This document shows, piece by piece, positions 5,131 to 7,155 of a stretch of 7,155 bases of DNA (position 1 is its first letter; the number at the start of each line of letters is the position of its first letter). Under the pieces are notes generated by a model, which had not been told where the DNA came from, searched no databases, and was given only the letters and a program-made list of their open reading frames with translations. The position numbers and the translations under genes are program-made. The stretch comes from an uncultured Verrucomicrobiota bacterium (GTDB taxonomy: Bacteria > Verrucomicrobiota > Verrucomicrobiia > Chthoniobacterales > SZAS-18), in NCBI GenBank assembly GCA_937873255.1, contig CALMVM010000409.1, forward strand, positions 1 to 7,155. Direction: 5' to 3'.

Positions 5131-5904
5131 ATGAAAAAATTCATCGCCCTTGCCATCTTCCTCGTCGCCGGGCTCGTCCGCACTCCAACCGCGAGGGCGG
5201 ACGACTACGCTTACGCCACGCTGAACGGCGGCGATTTCGGGTTGCTCGATCTGAGCAACGGAGCGTTCACCCTGCGTGGCAACTCGGGCCAGACGCTGGC
5301 CGGCCTGGGCGTCAGCGGTGGGACGCTTTTCACGGCGAATTTCAACAGCAGTCTTGGCACGCTTTACAAGGTCAATCCCGCGACGGGAGGTGTTTCCGCC
5401 GTCGGCAACTCGGGGATCAACTACGATGATTTCGGCTCCACCACGACCGGACTGTACGCCGTGGGCAGCGACGCCAATCTCTACTCCATTAATTCTGTCA
5501 ATGGCAGCGCGACGTTGATCGGCTCGACCACGCTCTCCCTCTCGGGGATCCGGGTCCTGTCCACGAACGCAAGTGCGCTGTATTTTTCGTTGGGAAGTAA
5601 TCTCTATACCCTGAACACCGGCACCGGGGCGGCTACCCTGGTCGGGAACACCGGGACTTCGGGGTTCGGCGGGATGGTCTTCGAAAGCGGCAAGCTCTAT
5701 GGCGGTGAATACTTCGCGACGGCGCACGTGGACGTGATCAATCCGACGACCGGAGCCACCGTGATAGGTTCCGCCATCATGGGGAACTCGAACGGTGTTT
5801 ACGGCCTGGCACCCGCCCCCGAGCCGGCGACGGTGGTGTTTCTGGTCGGCGGGTTCATTGCGTTGCTGGCGATGCGGCGACGCCTGGCAGCGGCCAATCG
5901 CTAG
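5131..5904 (+). CDS. PEP-CTERM sorting domain protein with beta-propeller-like repeats
   Basis: This 257-residue protein has a signal peptide (MKK, a hydrophobic core at about 4-16, probable cleavage after TARA near residue 23). Its C-terminal sorting signal has PEP at 230-232, a hydrophobic helix at about 235-248 and an RRR cluster at 249-251. PEP-CTERM proteins are thought to be processed by an EpsH/exosortase protease and delivered to the cell surface or exopolysaccharide; no exosortase is in this window. The body has at least five degenerate units of the form 'LYxINxxTGxATLVGNTG', beginning near 37, 78, 117, 158 and 199, with Gly/Asn/Thr/Ser enrichment, as in beta-propeller-like surface proteins. 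No catalytic motif is seen. The ATG at 5131 is set by the signal peptide. The divergent LuxR-type gene and the palindrome between them suggest direct control. It converges on purK with 19 bp between stops. Confidence 0.9.
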   Translation: MKKFIALAIFLVAGLVRTPTARADDYAYATLNGGDFGLLDLSNGAFTLRGNSGQTLAGLGVSGGTLFTANFNSSLGTLYKVNPATGGVSAVGNSGINYDDFGSTTTGLYAVGSDANLYSINSVNGSATLIGSTTLSLSGIRVLSTNASALYFSLGSNLYTLNTGTGAATLVGNTGTSGFGGMVFESGKLYGGEYFATAHVDVINPTTGATVIGSAIMGNSNGVYGLAPAPEPATVVFLVGGFIALLAMRRRLAAANR

Positions 5905-5909
5905 GAAAG

Positions 5910-5930
5910 GGTCGGAGTCCGATCTATTTT
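5910..5930 (+). terminator. Weak intrinsic terminator between the convergent PEP-CTERM and purK genes
   Basis: A short hairpin GGTCGG-AGT-CCGATC (5910-5924, including one G-U pair) is followed by TATTTT (5925-5930), five bases after the PEP-CTERM stop codon. Read the other way, the same stem is followed by CTTTCC, so it could act weakly for purK too. The six-pair stem is short and the T run imperfect. Its last bases overlap the purK stop codon. Confidence 0.35.
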
Positions 5931-7087
5931 CGCGCATCCGGCGGCTGCAAGGCTGCCTTGAGCGCCAACGCCCGTGCGAGCGCCTCTTCCGCCGTCGGGG
6001 CCAGCACGCAGAAATGTCCCATCTTGCGTCCCGGCTTGGCGCGCGTCTTTCCGTAAAGATGCAGTTTGGCGGCGGGTTCGGCGAGCACGGGCGTCCAGTC
6101 GGGCGCGCGCAGGCCGTCGGCGCTCCACAGGTCGCCGAGGAGGTTGACCATCACCGCCGGCCGCAGCAGATCGACGCCGCCCAGCGGCAGGTCGCACACC
6201 GCCCGCGCGTGTTGCTCGAACTGGCTGGTCAGGCTCGCGTCGAAGGTCAGGTGGCCGCTGTTGTGCGGGCGCGGGGCCAGTTCGTTGACCACCACGCGGC
6301 CGTCGCGGGCAAGAAACATTTCCACGGCGAGGAGTCCCTGTACGTCGAGCGCCTCGGTGATCGCGCGGGCGATTTCCTCGGCCTCGCGCAAAACTTCGGG
6401 GGAGAACCGCGCCGGACAGATCGTCACGTCGAGGATGTGGCGAGTGTGGATGTTCTCGAAAGCCGGGAAAGCACGCAGTTCGCCCCGGCCGTTGCGCGCG
6501 CAAACCACGGAGAGTTCCGCGTCGAAGTCCACCCAAGCTTCGAGCACGCCCCGGCGCGGTTGGCCGCCGCTCCACTGCGCCCAGGCTTCGGCGGGGTCGA
6601 GACCGGCGGTGATCTTGAGTTGACCCTTGCCGTCGTAGCCGCCGCCGGTCGTCTTGAGAACGCACGGCGTGCCGAGCGCGACGACGGCGTCGGCGAGTTC
6701 GGCGGGAGTGGTGACGACCCGGAACGGCGCGTGTGGGAACCCGTGTGTGTGCAGGAAAGTCTTCTCGCGCTCACGGTCCTGACAAACCTCCAGCGCCGAC
6801 CAGCGCGGGTGCACCGGGCAAAAACGCTCGACGATTTGCAACGCCGCCAGGGGGATGTTCTCGAACTCGTACGTCGCCACGTCCAGCCCCCGCGCAAATT
6901 CCTCCAGCGCCGCCGCGTCGTCGTACTTCGCCCCGACGACTCCTTCGCACACCGGCGCGGCGGGCGAGTCCACCCCGGTGGGATCGAACACCCGCAGGCG
7001 GTAGCCCATGCGCCGGGCGGCGAGGGCGGTCATGCGCGCGAGTTGGCCGCCGCCGAGCAAGCCGAGGAGGGAACCGGGCGGGAACAT
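5924..7087 (-). CDS. purK: N5-carboxyaminoimidazole ribonucleotide synthase (PurK)
   Basis: This 387-residue ATP-grasp enzyme converts aminoimidazole ribonucleotide, ATP and bicarbonate to N5-CAIR in purine synthesis; PurE then rearranges it to CAIR. It acts in the cytosol. Family motifs are clear: LGGGQLARM near the N-terminus (11-19), YEFENIP (73-79), the ATP-loop TTGGGYDGKGQ (146-156), the metal- and phosphate-binding VNELAPRPHNSGHLT (267-281), and KPGRKMGH near the C-terminus (351-358). Length and both ends are normal, so the gene is complete. The ATG at 7087 lies a few residues before the conserved glycine-rich motif. The leader has heptamer repeats (7091-7111) and no Shine-Dalgarno. purE, the usual partner, is not in the window; it could lie beyond 7155. 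The gene converges on the PEP-CTERM gene with only 19 bp between stops. Confidence 0.97.
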   Translation of the reverse strand: MFPPGSLLGLLGGGQLARMTALAARRMGYRLRVFDPTGVDSPAAPVCEGVVGAKYDDAAALEEFARGLDVATYEFENIPLAALQIVERFCPVHPRWSALEVCQDREREKTFLHTHGFPHAPFRVVTTPAELADAVVALGTPCVLKTTGGGYDGKGQLKITAGLDPAEAWAQWSGGQPRRGVLEAWVDFDAELSVVCARNGRGELRAFPAFENIHTRHILDVTICPARFSPEVLREAEEIARAITEALDVQGLLAVEMFLARDGRVVVNELAPRPHNSGHLTFDASLTSQFEQHARAVCDLPLGGVDLLRPAVMVNLLGDLWSADGLRAPDWTPVLAEPAAKLHLYGKTRAKPGRKMGHFCVLAPTAEEALARALALKAALQPPDARK

Positions 7088-7090
7088 GAA

Positions 7091-7111
7091 ATGACGAATG
7101 ACGAATGCCGA
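7091..7111. repeat. Tandem heptamer repeat in the purK leader
   Basis: Three 7-bp units in direct tandem: ATGACGA, ATGACGA, ATGCCGA. On the purK coding strand they read TCGGCAT-TCGTCAT-TCGTCAT and end 3 bp before the ATG. The third unit differs by one base. The repeats place a CU-rich tract where a Shine-Dalgarno would be. It is a simple sequence repeat that could expand or contract. A G-rich stretch follows outward (7113-7144). Confidence 0.6.
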
Positions 7112-7155
7112 AGGGCGGCGGGCGGACGGCGGGAGGCGGCAGGGAGAGGAATGGT

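Noticed and set aside
5098..5937. 279-codon minus-strand frame opposite the PEP-CTERM gene
   Set aside because: Antisense shadow; the plus strand has a signal peptide and a PEP-CTERM signal.

Overview
This is a GC-rich bacterial chromosomal window that reads as ordinary core and envelope genes of a Gram-negative bacterium. The best guess is Verrucomicrobiota, in or near Opitutaceae. Four things point there: a PEP-CTERM-anchored secreted protein, a LuxR regulator with a short GAF-like N-terminal region, a plant-CslA-like bacterial family 2 glycosyltransferase, and the lack of Shine-Dalgarno sequences in front of the genes. The taxonomic call is inference. The window has no rRNA, tRNA, CRISPR array, transposase or phage gene.

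Layout. The left edge (1-252, minus) holds the first 84 codons of a membrane-anchored protein, possibly a sensor. It is divergent from a processive family 2 glycosyltransferase (454-1965, plus) that should polymerise a beta-linked polysaccharide at the inner membrane. Convergent to that gene is a small orphan UPF0175 (antitoxin-like) gene (2011-2259, minus). Next come a lipoprotein L,D-transpeptidase with a long Ala/Pro/Lys-rich tail (2532-3500, plus), a 114-bp REP/BIME-like inverted repeat pair (3503-3616), a small two-helix membrane protein (3659-3979, plus) and rpsT for ribosomal protein S20 (4048-4299, plus).

The right half starts with a LuxR-type regulator (4042-4932, minus). Its only open frame runs straight through the antisense strand of the whole rpsT gene. 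It is divergent from a PEP-CTERM protein (5131-5904, plus) with degenerate beta-propeller-like repeats. The intergenic region between them carries an 18-bp palindrome abutting a good sigma70-like promoter, in the spacing of a class II activator site. Convergent to the PEP-CTERM gene is purK (5924-7087, minus), whose leader has three tandem heptamers.

How the genes relate. Two envelope functions (polysaccharide synthesis, peptidoglycan cross-linking) are near one another but not in one operon. The clearest candidate functional unit is the LuxR regulator, palindrome and PEP-CTERM gene. rpsT and purK are housekeeping genes. No obviously new multi-gene system is visible. The most interesting signals are the LuxR/rpsT antisense overlap, the class II-like operator, the REP pair, and pyrimidine-rich leaders without Shine-Dalgarno sequences on most genes.
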